From an uncultured Lachnospiraceae bacterium (GTDB lineage Bacteria > Bacillota > Clostridia > Lachnospirales > Lachnospiraceae): DNA of 26,251 bases. The DNA lies in contig CAJUOE010000041.1 in NCBI GenBank assembly GCA_910587895.1, positions 1 to 26,251 on the forward strand, in the 5' to 3' direction. Positions 1 to 8,656 of the stretch are shown here, one piece after another. A model generated the notes under the pieces. It did no database searches and was not told the origin of the DNA. It saw only the letters and a program-made list of their open reading frames with translations. Made by a program: the position numbers and the translations under genes. The stretch's first letter is position 1. Each line of letters starts with the position of its first letter.

Positions 1-90
1 CAGCCGCAGATGCAGCAACAGATGCCAATGCAGCCGCAGATGCAGCAACAGATGCCAATGCAGCCGCAGATGCAGCAACAGATGCCAATG
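1..90 (+). repeat. Three perfect 30-bp tandem repeats in the switch-protein linker
   Basis: Bases 1-30, 31-60 and 61-90 are identical and each encodes QPQMQQQMPM. The array reaches the window edge, so the true copy number may be higher. Because the unit is a multiple of three, gain or loss of copies by slippage would change linker length without breaking the frame. Confidence 0.95.
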
Positions 91-417
91 ATGGGAATGC
101 CAATGTATCAACAGCAGCCGGTAAATGCACAGCCGGTGCAGTTCCAGGCATTTGCAGGAGATTTCAATCCAATTACGCAGCAGGAAAATATGGGCCTGAT
201 TATGGATGTCCCATTGGATGTTACGGTTGAATTAGGAAGAACCAGCAAGTCGATTCAGGACATTTTGGAATTTGCCCCGGGTACAATCATTGAATTGAAT
301 AAGATTGCCGGAGAACCAATTGATGTGTTAGTAAACGGTAAATACGTAGCGAAAGGCGAGGTAGTCGTTCTCGAGGAAAGCTTTGGCGTACGTATTACTG
401 AAATTATAAACAACTAA
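1..417 (+). CDS. fliY: Flagellar motor switch protein FliY/FliN, C-terminal part (5' truncated by window)
   Basis: The frame is open from base 1, so the gene begins before the window and only about 138 residues are visible. The first 30 residues are three copies of a ten-residue Gln/Met/Pro unit, followed by more Gln-rich linker. A SpoA (FliN-type) domain fills the last 75 residues or so, from VPLDVTVELG to GVRITEIINN. Members of this family build the C-ring of the flagellar switch at the cytoplasmic face of the motor. In Clostridia the protein before cheY and fliO is usually FliY, which carries extra CheC-like CheY-P phosphatase domains upstream of SpoA. Those would lie outside this window, so FliN versus FliY cannot be decided here. 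cheY follows after 29 bases. Confidence 0.85.
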   Translation, partial: QPQMQQQMPMQPQMQQQMPMQPQMQQQMPMMGMPMYQQQPVNAQPVQFQAFAGDFNPITQQENMGLIMDVPLDVTVELGRTSKSIQDILEFAPGTIIELNKIAGEPIDVLVNGKYVAKGEVVVLEESFGVRITEIINN

Positions 418-446
418 AATAAAAGTGATATCAAGGAGAAGAAGAT

Positions 447-809
447 ATGGCAAAGAATATTTTAATTTGTGATGATGCAGCGTTTATGAGAATGATGATT
501 AAGGACATTCTTACAAAGAATGGCTATAACATTGCCGGAGAGGCTGAGAATGGACTGAAGGCAGTAGAGAAATATAACGAGACCAAGCCGGATCTTGTAC
601 TGATGGATATTACCATGCCGGAGATGGATGGAATCCAGGCTTTGAAACAGATTAAGTCAACGGATCCTGCAGCCTGCATTATTATGTGTTCTGCAATGGG
701 ACAGCAGGCAATGGTTATTGAGGCAATCCAGTCCGGTGCGAAGGACTTTATCGTAAAACCATTCCAGGCAGAGCGTGTATTGGAAGCCGTGAAAAAAGTA
801 GTTGGATAA
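447..809 (+). CDS. cheY: Chemotaxis response regulator CheY
   Basis: This is a single receiver domain of 120 residues, the usual CheY length, with no output domain. The acidic pair is D9-D10, the phospho-acceptor is D54 in LVLMDITMPEMDG, the switch Ser is S82 and the conserved Lys is K104 in FIVKPF. It should receive phosphate from the CheA encoded at 10483 and bind the motor switch protein encoded just upstream. An AAGGAG at 433-438 lies eight bases before the ATG. The stop codon is followed at once by the fliO start, so translation of the two is probably coupled. CheC, and FliY if that is the upstream protein, would act as its phosphatases. Confidence 0.95.
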   Translation: MAKNILICDDAAFMRMMIKDILTKNGYNIAGEAENGLKAVEKYNETKPDLVLMDITMPEMDGIQALKQIKSTDPAACIIMCSAMGQQAMVIEAIQSGAKDFIVKPFQAERVLEAVKKVVG

Positions 810-810
810 T

Positions 811-1191
811 ATGATTTTATTAGGAATTTTCTCGGAATGGGAAAGTTTTTTCCAACTGATTAGCATATTGCTGATTTTTCTGTTTGTGCTGGTTATCACT
901 TATGTTACTACGAGGTGGATTGGCCAGTATCAGCAGGGAATGATGCAGAATAAGAATATTCAGGTTGTAGAGACTTTCCGGGTGAATAACAACAAGTTTA
1001 TTCAGATTATTCAGGTTGGAAAGAAATATCTGGTTATTTCAGTATGTAAAGATGTAATAAATATCCTGGCGGAGCTGACGGAGGAGGAATTGGTTTGGAA
1101 ACCTTCACAGGAAGAAAACCGCGGGATTAAGGCGAATGAAAGTTTTCAGGAGGTTTTAGGCAGACTGAAAGATAAATTTCCAGGGAAGTAG
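811..1191 (+). CDS. fliO: Flagellar biosynthesis protein FliO
   Basis: The 126-residue protein has one hydrophobic segment at about residues 12-34 and then a cytoplasmic domain with the FliO-like pattern of basic TRWIGQYQQG, IQVVETFRV, KFIQIIQVGKKYLVI. FliO helps assemble the FliP ring of the export gate in the inner membrane. I chose ATG 811, which comes one base after the cheY stop. An in-frame TTG at 802 inside cheY would add only three residues. No strong Shine-Dalgarno is visible, so expression probably depends on coupling to cheY. FliO is poorly conserved, so the call rests on size, topology and its place between cheY and fliP. Confidence 0.85.
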   Translation: MILLGIFSEWESFFQLISILLIFLFVLVITYVTTRWIGQYQQGMMQNKNIQVVETFRVNNNKFIQIIQVGKKYLVISVCKDVINILAELTEEELVWKPSQEENRGIKANESFQEVLGRLKDKFPGK

Positions 1192-1198
1192 GCAGGAC

Positions 1199-2086
1199 AT
1201 GATGAAGAGAATAAAGAAAATATATTGCGGGACTTCCTTTGCCTTTGGTACAGTTACATTATTGATGATGTTATTTTTGATTTTTGGACAAAGTGCATAT
1301 GCAACGACTCCGGCAGAACAGTTCAGAGATGATGTGACACAGGATGCATCTGAGATAGACCCTCCGAATACGGAGCGGGCAGATGCCGCGGGAGACAATA
1401 TCAACGGTCTTTCCATTATGGTGAACAATGACGAAGGAAGTATGTCTGCGAATGTCAGGATTCTGTTGACGCTGACGGTGATTTCGCTTGCGCCGGCCAT
1501 CCTGATTATGCTTACCTCTTTTACCAGAATTATTGTGGTACTGCATTTTGTGCGGACGGCAGTCGGTACACAGACGGCTCCGCCTAATCAGGTACTGGTG
1601 GGACTGGCATTGTTCCTGACATTGTTTATCATGAATCCGGTATTTGCTGAAATCAATGAAAATGCACTTCAGCCATTGGATGCGGGTGAGATTACCCAGG
1701 AAGAGGCGTTAAGCAGGGCAGAACAGCCGATTCGCAGGTTCATGTACAGAGAAATGCAGCGTAAGGATTTGGCGTTGTTCTGTGACATTGCACAGATTGA
1801 TATGACAGGCATGGACTTGAGTGACCCGGAGACTTTGGAGCCGATTCCAATGTATGTAATCATACCGAGTTTCATTGTCAGTGAGCTGAGAACGGCCTTT
1901 ATTATTGGATTTTTAATTTATATTCCATTTATAGTCATTGATATGGTTGTGGCGTCTGTACTTATGTCTATGGGTATGATGATGCTGCCGCCGACAACAA
2001 TCTCCATGCCGTTTAAGATTTTACTGTTCGTTCTTGCGGATGGCTGGGATCTCGTAATAGGAAATCTTGTTAAAACTTTTTATTGA
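1199..2086 (+). CDS. fliP: Flagellar export gate protein FliP
   Basis: The 295-residue membrane protein starts with a cleavable-looking signal peptide (MMKRIKKIY, hydrophobic stretch, then QSAYA at about 31-35). A variable acidic periplasmic segment follows. The FliP core begins around residue 85 with the motifs LTSFTRIIVVLHFVR, TAPPNQVLVGLALFLT and FIMNPVF. The second conserved block, near residues 225-260, contains PSFIVSELRTAFIIGFLIYIPF and the MGMMMLPP signature. FliP forms the pentameric core of the type III export gate with FliQ and FliR. It starts seven bases after fliO. The second codon is also ATG, so the start could be three bases later. Confidence 0.97.
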   Translation: MMKRIKKIYCGTSFAFGTVTLLMMLFLIFGQSAYATTPAEQFRDDVTQDASEIDPPNTERADAAGDNINGLSIMVNNDEGSMSANVRILLTLTVISLAPAILIMLTSFTRIIVVLHFVRTAVGTQTAPPNQVLVGLALFLTLFIMNPVFAEINENALQPLDAGEITQEEALSRAEQPIRRFMYREMQRKDLALFCDIAQIDMTGMDLSDPETLEPIPMYVIIPSFIVSELRTAFIIGFLIYIPFIVIDMVVASVLMSMGMMMLPPTTISMPFKILLFVLADGWDLVIGNLVKTFY

Positions 2087-2143
2087 GTGTGCCATTTTTG
2101 CACATATAAAATGACTGTAGACGATAGAATGAGGTGAATACGC

Positions 2144-2416
2144 ATGATAACGGAAGGTCAGGTATTGGATATTGCAAGAGAGGCATTGTTTTTGATTATC
2201 AGGGTGTCGGCGCCGTTATTGCTGATTTCGCTGATTATAGGTCTTATCATCAGTATTTTTCAGACAGTAACCTCCATTCAGGAGCAGACGTTGACATTTG
2301 TACCCAAGATTATTGCTGTTTTTTTGGGGCTGATGTTAATTGGAGGCTGGATGCTGGAGCAGCTCTCAGGTTTTATGGTAGACTTGTGGAGTGATTTTGG
2401 AATCTATCTGCGTTAG
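2144..2416 (+). CDS. fliQ: Flagellar export gate protein FliQ
   Basis: The 90-residue protein has two transmembrane helices and the FliQ pattern: IAREALFLIIRVSAPLLL, then GLIISIFQTVTSIQEQTLTFVPKI, then a second hydrophobic helix ending GGWMLEQL. This is the usual length. FliQ packs around the FliP/FliR assembly in the export gate. GAGGTG at 2131-2136 serves as ribosome binding site. It is separated from fliP by 57 bases, which hold a weak five-base-pair hairpin (TGTGC at 2088-2092 and GCACA at 2100-2104). fliR follows after 11 bases. Confidence 0.96.
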   Translation: MITEGQVLDIAREALFLIIRVSAPLLLISLIIGLIISIFQTVTSIQEQTLTFVPKIIAVFLGLMLIGGWMLEQLSGFMVDLWSDFGIYLR

Positions 2417-2427
2417 GTTGAGACAGC

Positions 2428-3210
2428 ATGATAAACTATGAGTTTTCATTATATACATTTGAATATTTTCTGATGATACTGGTAAGGGTTGCAACGTTTG
2501 TATATATTGCTCCGTTTTTTGGAATGAATAACACCCCAAATCGGGTCAAGATTGGTTTTTCGGCGTTTTTGGCAATTATATTGTTTCAAATCATACAGCC
2601 GAAAGAGGTTTTGGAATATACCGGAGTAATTGAGTTTGCCATCATCGTTCTGAAAGAAGGAATTACAGGGTTGCTCATTGGCTATGCGGCAAATATTTGT
2701 AATTCCATTATTGTGTTTTCCGGAAAAGTAATTGATATGGAAATCGGCCTTGCGATGGCGAATTTATATGATCCAACGACGCGTTCGCAATCGGGCCTTT
2801 CCGGTACCATGTATAATTATTTTATCCTGATGCTCCTCATTGTCACCGATATGCATCACTATATCCTGCGGGCATTGGTGGACACATACAAAATTATTCC
2901 AGTCAATGGAACTGTGTTTGAATGGGATCATTTGATGGGCTCCATGCTCATGTATATGACGGATATGATGGTGATTGGGTTTCGCATTGCCCTTCCCATT
3001 TTTGCATGCAGCATGATTTTGAGCTGCATACTGGGAATCATGGCAAAGGTGGCGCCGCAGATGAACATGTTTGCGGTAGGTATGCAGATTAAAGTGCTGT
3101 TGGGACTGGGAATCATGTTCCTTACGGTTGTGCTGATTCCGAATATTTCCGGTTTTATATTTACGGAGATGAAGAGGATGATTGTTTCTATGATTGAAGG
3201 AATGTATTAA
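2428..3210 (+). CDS. fliR: Flagellar export gate protein FliR
   Basis: The 260-residue integral membrane protein has about six hydrophobic segments. FliR-family blocks include VRVATFVYIAPFFG near the start, NRVKIGFSAFLAI, KEGITGLLIGYAANI, and ALPIFACSMILSCILGIMAKVAPQMNMFAVGMQIKVLLG near residues 185-230. One FliR subunit joins the FliP ring and the protein contacts FlhB. Length is normal and I see no defect. It sits 11 bases after fliQ and is followed at once by flhB, whose likely start lies one base after this stop. Confidence 0.96.
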   Translation: MINYEFSLYTFEYFLMILVRVATFVYIAPFFGMNNTPNRVKIGFSAFLAIILFQIIQPKEVLEYTGVIEFAIIVLKEGITGLLIGYAANICNSIIVFSGKVIDMEIGLAMANLYDPTTRSQSGLSGTMYNYFILMLLIVTDMHHYILRALVDTYKIIPVNGTVFEWDHLMGSMLMYMTDMMVIGFRIALPIFACSMILSCILGIMAKVAPQMNMFAVGMQIKVLLGLGIMFLTVVLIPNISGFIFTEMKRMIVSMIEGMY

Positions 3211-3211
3211 C

Positions 3212-4342
3212 TTGAGAAAAGAACCCTGTTTTGTGTTAGAATATAATTTACAATGGTTTGCCAAAGATGGTGACGGCGGTGAGAAGACAGAGCCGGCGAC
3301 TGCCAAGAAACTGGACGATGCCAGAAATAATGGACAGGTGGCCAAGAGCCAGGAGCTCAACCATGCATTAGGACTGATTTCCCTGTTCGTGATTTTAAAG
3401 GTGTTTATTTCATTTATCGGGGAGCGTCTTATGGGCTCCTTCCAGTTGATTTACAATAAGATTCCGGACATCATCAATGAGAGTGTCGGAGGAATGTCTG
3501 TATTCATGGCAAATATGGTGATTAACAATGTGTTGGGAACAATTTTACTGACGCTTGCGCCCTTTTTGCTGATTGGTTTTGCCATAGCGGTATTTAGCAA
3601 TATCATACAGATTAAGTGGAAGGTGACAACCAAGCCGATGATGCCGAAGTTCAGCAAGCTCAATCCGCTCAGTGGTTTTAAGCGAATTTTTTCCAAGGAT
3701 TCCCTGTTTGAGCTGCTGAAATCCATTGTTAAGATTGTTGTTATCATATATGTAGCATATACATCCATTAAGGATCATCAGAATGACCTGTTTCTGATTT
3801 ATGATATACCACTGTTACAGGTGGTGCTCCTGGTGGGTACAATCGTAATTGATACCGGCTTGAAAATTGCCCTCGTCTATATTTTTATCGGAATTGCGGA
3901 TGTTGTCTACCAGAGACATAAGTTCAAAGAAGATATGAAGATGACGAAACAGGAAGTCAAGGATGAGTTTAAGAATACTGAGGGCAATCCGGAGATTAAG
4001 GGACGGCAGCGTTCCAAAATGCGTGAGGCCTCGCAGCGTCGTATGATGCAGAGCCTGCCGAGCGCCGATGTGGTAATTACCAACCCTACCCATTATGCGG
4101 TGGCGATCAAATACGATTCCAAACAGTATTCGGCGCCTGTCGTTGTGGCTAAAGGAGAGGATTTCCTTGCGCAGAAGATTAAGGAAGTTGCCAGAGAGAA
4201 CCATGTAGAGATTGTTGAAAATAAGCCCCTGGCGAGGATGCTTTATGCCAATGTGGATGTCGGGCAGGAAGTTCCGCCGGAATTATATCAGGCCGTTGCG
4301 GAGGTACTTGCTTTTGTATACAGTCTGAGAGAGAATAGATAG
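3212..4342 (+). CDS. flhB: Flagellar export switch protein FlhB
   Basis: FlhB controls substrate specificity of flagellar export and cleaves itself at NPTH. The cleavage motif is present at about residues 291-294 in DVVITNPTHYAVAIKYD. The N-terminal LEYNLQWFA...GGEKTEPATAKKLDDAR block, four membrane helices and the cytoplasmic tail are all there. No ATG lies upstream of the conserved region in frame. I chose TTG 3212, which has AAGGA at 3197-3201 and lies one base after the fliR stop, giving 376 residues. GTG 3233 is a shorter alternative that would start right before LEYNLQ. The frame also stays open upstream to TTG 3194 inside fliR. Confidence 0.95.
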   Translation: MRKEPCFVLEYNLQWFAKDGDGGEKTEPATAKKLDDARNNGQVAKSQELNHALGLISLFVILKVFISFIGERLMGSFQLIYNKIPDIINESVGGMSVFMANMVINNVLGTILLTLAPFLLIGFAIAVFSNIIQIKWKVTTKPMMPKFSKLNPLSGFKRIFSKDSLFELLKSIVKIVVIIYVAYTSIKDHQNDLFLIYDIPLLQVVLLVGTIVIDTGLKIALVYIFIGIADVVYQRHKFKEDMKMTKQEVKDEFKNTEGNPEIKGRQRSKMREASQRRMMQSLPSADVVITNPTHYAVAIKYDSKQYSAPVVVAKGEDFLAQKIKEVARENHVEIVENKPLARMLYANVDVGQEVPPELYQAVAEVLAFVYSLRENR

Positions 4343-4377
4343 GTACGCATGAGGAAGAGACGAAAGGAGAAGAGAGC

Positions 4378-6414
4378 ATGAAGAAAGCAGACGCGGGAGT
4401 CGCATTGTATTTGATTGCGGCAATCATATTCTTTATTATTCCAATTCCTTCCTTTTTGTTGGATATTATGCTTGCGATTAATATTTCGCTGGCGCTCGTT
4501 ATTTTGATGAATGCGTTGTTTGTGCAGGAAGTGCTGGAAATGTCATTTTTCCCGACACTGCTGTTGTTTACGACGATTTTCCGTATATCTTTGAACGTTT
4601 CTTCCACACGTCTGATCCTGAACACCGGAGACCCTGGAAACGTAGTCCGTACGTTTGGACAGTTCGTAGGTGGAAATGATTTGATTATCGGAGCGATTGT
4701 GTTCGTAATTCTGGTTTTGATTCAGTTTATCGTTATCAACAAGGGTTCTGAGCGTGTATCCGAGGTAACGGCAAGGTTTACGTTGGACGCTATGCCCGGT
4801 AAACAGATGGCGATTGACGCCGATTTGAATACCGGTATCATCAATGAGAGCCAGGCGAGACAGCGTCGAGAGAAAATTCAGCAGGAATCCAGCTTTTTTG
4901 GAGCCATGGATGGTGCTACCAAGTATGTAAAGGGAGATGCGACCGTCGGCATTGTCGTTACGCTGGTTAACTTTGTGGGCGGTATTGCCATGGGAGTGCT
5001 CAACCAGAATATGGAGGTTACAGACGCCTTAAGCCAGTACGGAATCCTTACGATTGGTGACGGACTTGTCAGCCAGATTCCGTCTCTTCTGATTTCCCTG
5101 GCAACTGGTATCCTTGTTACGAAGGCGTCCAAGGAGGCTGATTTCGGCGATGTGCTGATCCGTCAGCTGTTTGGGATACCGAAGGTATTGTATATTGTAG
5201 GTATTGTCATGAGTTTTCTGGGAATTGTCACGCCTCTGGACTGGAAATTATTCCTGCCTCTGGGAATCAGTTTTGTCATTGCGGGCAGAAGCGTCGATAA
5301 TCATCTTGAAGTAGAGGCTATTGAGGAAGAGGTGGATTCCGCGGAGGAAGAGGCCGAAGAAATCCGCCGTCCTGAGAATGTGGTATCCCTGTTACAGGTA
5401 GACCCCATCGAATTAGAGTTTGGATATGGAATCATTCCGCTTGCAGATGTGAATCAGGGCGGCGACTTGTTAGACCGTGTCGTTATGATTCGAAGGCAGA
5501 TTGCACTGGAGCTTGGTACGGTTGTTCCGATTATCCGCCTGCGCGATAATATCCAGTTGAATCCGAACCAGTATATCATTAAGATTAAGGGCATCCAGAT
5601 TACGGAAGGAGAAATTCTCTTCGACCATTATATGGCGATGAATCCCGGATTTGTGGAGGAAGAGATTTCCGGTATTCCCACGTTTGAGCCTTCTTTCCAT
5701 CTTCCGGCGTTGTGGATTACAGAAAATCAGCGTGAACGTGCGGAGAGTCTCGGTTATACCGTTGTAGACCCGCCGTCCATCATTGCAACGCATTTGACAG
5801 AGGTAATCCGCAGCCATATTGATGAACTTCTGTCCAGGCAGGATGTCCAGAGCCTTATCGACAATATCAGAGAGAACCATCCCACGCTTGTGGACGAACT
5901 TGTCCCCAAACTGCTTGGCGTTGGCGAAATCCAGAAAGTATTGCAGAATCTTTTGCATGAGGGAATCTCCATTCGCGATTTGCTTACGATATTTGAGACG
6001 CTTGCAGACCATGCGGCAACCAGCCGTGATACGGATGTGCTGACCGAATATGCAAGACAGAGCCTGAAACGTGCGATTTCCAGCAAGTATTTCCCGGCAA
6101 ATGAGGCGACAAGCGTAATTACCCTGGATCCAAATGTGGAACAGGAGATTATGGCGTCTGTCAAACAGACGGAGCAGGGCGCATACCTGACGATCGATCC
6201 GGAAAAAACGAAAGCAATTATGGATGCGCTTGAGCAGGAAATCAGGAAACTGGAAGAGTTAGGAAAGAACCCGATTATCATTACATCCCCGATTGTGCGG
6301 ATGTACTTTAAGAAACTAACGGAGGACTACTTCAGGGATTTGATTGTGGTATCTTATAATGAAGTAGAATCTAACGTAGAATTACAATCAGTAGGGATGG
6401 TGAGCCTTTCATGA
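4378..6414 (+). CDS. flhA: Flagellar export gate protein FlhA
   Basis: The 678-residue protein has the FlhA layout. About eight hydrophobic segments occupy residues 1-310, and a large cytoplasmic domain fills the remainder. The FHIPEP family signature appears at about residues 126-150 (SERVSEVTARFTLDAMPGKQ, then IDADLN), preceded by TTIFRISLNVSSTRLIL at 65-81. An acidic linker (VEAIEEEVDSAEEEAEEI) joins the two parts. The nonameric cytoplasmic ring docks export chaperones and substrates, while the membrane part couples export to the proton gradient. AAGGAG at 4364-4369 precedes the ATG. The stop overlaps the flhF start in an ATGA, which indicates coupling. Confidence 0.97.
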   Translation: MKKADAGVALYLIAAIIFFIIPIPSFLLDIMLAINISLALVILMNALFVQEVLEMSFFPTLLLFTTIFRISLNVSSTRLILNTGDPGNVVRTFGQFVGGNDLIIGAIVFVILVLIQFIVINKGSERVSEVTARFTLDAMPGKQMAIDADLNTGIINESQARQRREKIQQESSFFGAMDGATKYVKGDATVGIVVTLVNFVGGIAMGVLNQNMEVTDALSQYGILTIGDGLVSQIPSLLISLATGILVTKASKEADFGDVLIRQLFGIPKVLYIVGIVMSFLGIVTPLDWKLFLPLGISFVIAGRSVDNHLEVEAIEEEVDSAEEEAEEIRRPENVVSLLQVDPIELEFGYGIIPLADVNQGGDLLDRVVMIRRQIALELGTVVPIIRLRDNIQLNPNQYIIKIKGIQITEGEILFDHYMAMNPGFVEEEISGIPTFEPSFHLPALWITENQRERAESLGYTVVDPPSIIATHLTEVIRSHIDELLSRQDVQSLIDNIRENHPTLVDELVPKLLGVGEIQKVLQNLLHEGISIRDLLTIFETLADHAATSRDTDVLTEYARQSLKRAISSKYFPANEATSVITLDPNVEQEIMASVKQTEQGAYLTIDPEKTKAIMDALEQEIRKLEELGKNPIIITSPIVRMYFKKLTEDYFRDLIVVSYNEVESNVELQSVGMVSLS

Positions 6415-7757
6415 CAATAAAAAAATTTCAGGGAAAAACGGAGGCGGAAGCGACTGCCAGAGCGAGGGAGGAGTTTGGAGACGGAACCGTAATCATGAAC
6501 GTAAAAGAAATTAAGCCCAAAGGGTTCTTACGTTCTTTTAAGAGTTCGACGTATGAGGTGACGGCGGCGATTGAGGAGACCGAGCCTCCATATACGGCGA
6601 GAACCGTGGCGCCATCGCCGACGCAGACATCAGCGCCGATGCAGACATCAGTGCCGATGCAGACGCCAACGCGGATGCAGGCGCCAGGGAACATCAATGT
6701 GGCGATTGACGAGCCGATTGCCATTCCCAGGCCGGAAGAGGTTAAGGAGACATTCGCATCGGTAGAGAATGCATGGACATCATCTTTAGCGCAGGAAGAA
6801 AAGGAGGAGCCTAAAAAAGAGACCGTGATGGAAAATAGCAGCAGTAATAATAATCTTGAGGAAAAGTTAGAGAATTTACAGTCACTTTTGGAGAAAAAAC
6901 TGGCACAGCCTGCGGAAGAACAGAAAGAGGAGCTGCCGAAAGATGCTCCCATAGATGAAAACCTTAAATTCGTAAAAATGATTTATGGAATCCTTCTGGA
7001 AAACGAGGTGGACGAAAAATATGTCAACCAGATTATGGATGAAGTTGAGAAGGTAATGAAAAAGGGCGCCAGCGTAGATTACATCCTGTCCAGCATATAC
7101 CAGAAGATGATTTTGAAATTTGGGCAGCCGCAGCCGATTAAGCTGTCAGAACATAAGCCGAAAGTCGTATTTTTTATCGGGCCGACCGGAGTCGGGAAGA
7201 CGACGACGATTGCCAAAATTGCATCCCGGTTCAAGGTGGAGAAGGGTAAGAAAGTGGCATTGTTTACCGCGGATACGTACCGCATTGCCGCAGCAGAGCA
7301 GCTTCGCACCTATGCCAATATTTTAGATACGCCTTTGAATATTGTGTATTCCCCGAAAGAGTTAAATGAGGAGCTTACAAAGGCGCAGGAAGAAGAGTTT
7401 GATCTGGTATTGGTGGACACGGCAGGTTTCTCGCATAAGAATGAAGAGCAGAGGGACGAGACCAGGGAGCTGATTGACCAGTTATCGGATGAATTTGAAA
7501 AGGAAGTTTATCTGGTATTAAGCGCTACCACGAAATATCGTGATTTGCTGGAAATCGCAGACATGTACAAAGAGAATTTCCAGTTTAAAATGTTATTTAC
7601 GAAATTAGATGAAACCAGTTGTTATGGCAATATATTGAACATGAAGCTATACACGGGTGCAGATTTGTCATATACTACTTATGGGCAGAATGTGCCTGAG
7701 GATATTGAAATTTTCAATACCCAGAATATCGTAAAGCTTCTGCTTGGAGGAAAATAA
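6411..7757 (+). CDS. flhF: Flagellar placement GTPase FlhF (SRP-type)
   Basis: The 448-residue protein has the three-part FlhF layout. A basic N-terminal B domain covers residues 1-55 and a low-complexity linker about 56-180. A helical N domain and an SRP-like GTPase G domain follow from about 185. GTPase motifs are P-loop GPTGVGKT at 257-264, DTYRIAAAEQL at 288-298, DTAGF at 336-340 and TKLD at 397-400. FlhF recruits the first flagellar components to the assembly site and is regulated by FlhG, the next gene, which activates its GTPase. It overlaps flhA by four bases. The linker holds three imperfect 18-bp repeats and is the only unusual part. Confidence 0.95.
   Translation: MTIKKFQGKTEAEATARAREEFGDGTVIMNVKEIKPKGFLRSFKSSTYEVTAAIEETEPPYTARTVAPSPTQTSAPMQTSVPMQTPTRMQAPGNINVAIDEPIAIPRPEEVKETFASVENAWTSSLAQEEKEEPKKETVMENSSSNNNLEEKLENLQSLLEKKLAQPAEEQKEELPKDAPIDENLKFVKMIYGILLENEVDEKYVNQIMDEVEKVMKKGASVDYILSSIYQKMILKFGQPQPIKLSEHKPKVVFFIGPTGVGKTTTIAKIASRFKVEKGKKVALFTADTYRIAAAEQLRTYANILDTPLNIVYSPKELNEELTKAQEEEFDLVLVDTAGFSHKNEEQRDETRELIDQLSDEFEKEVYLVLSATTKYRDLLEIADMYKENFQFKMLFTKLDETSCYGNILNMKLYTGADLSYTTYGQNVPEDIEIFNTQNIVKLLLGGK
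6623..6676 (+). repeat. Three imperfect 18-bp tandem repeats in the flhF linker
   Basis: Units at 6623-6640, 6641-6658 and 6659-6676 encode variations on a six-residue pattern (QTSAPM, QTSVPM, QTPTRM). The first two differ by one base and the third is diverged. They lie in the Pro/Gln-rich linker between the B and NG domains. Confidence 0.85.
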
Positions 7758-7760
7758 CTT

Positions 7761-8636
7761 ATGGACCAGGCAGAAAAATTAAGAGACATTGTGAAAAAGA
7801 ATCAGAAAACCGCACCCAAAGCACGGATTTTTACCGTAACCAGCGGTAAAGGCGGAGTTGGGAAGTCAAACGTAGCGGTTAATCTTGCAGTACAGATGAA
7901 GAAACGCGGGAAGAGGGTCATTATTTTTGATGCGGATTTTGGTCTTGCGAACGTGGAGATTATGTTTGGGGCAATTCCCAAGTTTAATCTCAGCGACCTG
8001 ATTTACCGTGAAAAATCCATAACGGAAATCATTACGCCGGGACCAATGGATATTGGGTTTATCTCCGGCGGTTCCGGGATTACAGGAATCAATAATCTCT
8101 CGAAGGAGCAGTTGAAGTTCCTGGTGGCTAATCTGGAAAAGCTGGATGAGCTGGCAGATGTGATTATTATTGATACCGGGGCGGGAATTTCCGATAACGT
8201 ACTGGAATTTGTGATGGCGAGCCCGGAAATCCTTTTGCTTGTCACTTCCGAGCCAAGTTCCCTGACAGATGCATATTCGCTGCTGAAAGCCTTACACCGT
8301 AATGAGGAATTCCGGCAGGCGGAAAGCAAGATAAAGGTGATTTCAAACCGGGTTGTGTCGGAGGAAGAAGGCGTTGGAATATTTGAGAAATTAAATGCGG
8401 TAGTTGGGCAGTTTTTAAATGGAGATCTGGAGTATCTGGGCATCATTCCCAAAGACCCGTTGTTAGAGAAGGCGGTATGCCAGCAGCAGCCGGTCAGTAT
8501 TTTATATCCGGATGCGAAATCATCAAGGGCGATGGAACAATTGTCCGGGATTTTACTGGACGGAGTGGCGGTTCCTGTGGAGGAGAAGAAAGGGATTGTA
8601 CAGTTGTTGTCCCGGTTTATCTTCCAAAGAAATTAG
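7761..8636 (+). CDS. flhG: Flagellar number regulator FlhG/FleN (MinD-like ATPase)
   Basis: The 291-residue ParA/MinD-family ATPase has the deviant Walker A KGGVGKS at residues 30-36 and FDADFGLANVE at 56-66. The Walker B-like DVIIIDTGAGI and LLVTSEPSSLTDAY follow. The N-terminal DQAEKLRDIV segment is the conserved FlhG helix that stimulates the FlhF GTPase. FlhG dimerises on ATP at the membrane and limits flagellar number and placement. It begins three bases after the flhF stop, with GGAGG at the end of flhF as ribosome binding site, so the pair is translationally linked. Confidence 0.94.
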   Translation: MDQAEKLRDIVKKNQKTAPKARIFTVTSGKGGVGKSNVAVNLAVQMKKRGKRVIIFDADFGLANVEIMFGAIPKFNLSDLIYREKSITEIITPGPMDIGFISGGSGITGINNLSKEQLKFLVANLEKLDELADVIIIDTGAGISDNVLEFVMASPEILLLVTSEPSSLTDAYSLLKALHRNEEFRQAESKIKVISNRVVSEEEGVGIFEKLNAVVGQFLNGDLEYLGIIPKDPLLEKAVCQQQPVSILYPDAKSSRAMEQLSGILLDGVAVPVEEKKGIVQLLSRFIFQRN

Positions 8637-8656
8637 AAGCAGAGGTGCAGTGTAAT

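Noticed and set aside
1..90. CRISPR-like array at the left edge
   Set aside because: The repeats are directly adjacent with no spacers and encode a continuous protein linker.
8477..8656. Upstream extension of the PilZ protein into flhG
   Set aside because: It is out of frame with flhG and adds 60 residues without family likeness. ATG 8657 has a good ribosome binding site and gives the normal YcgR start.
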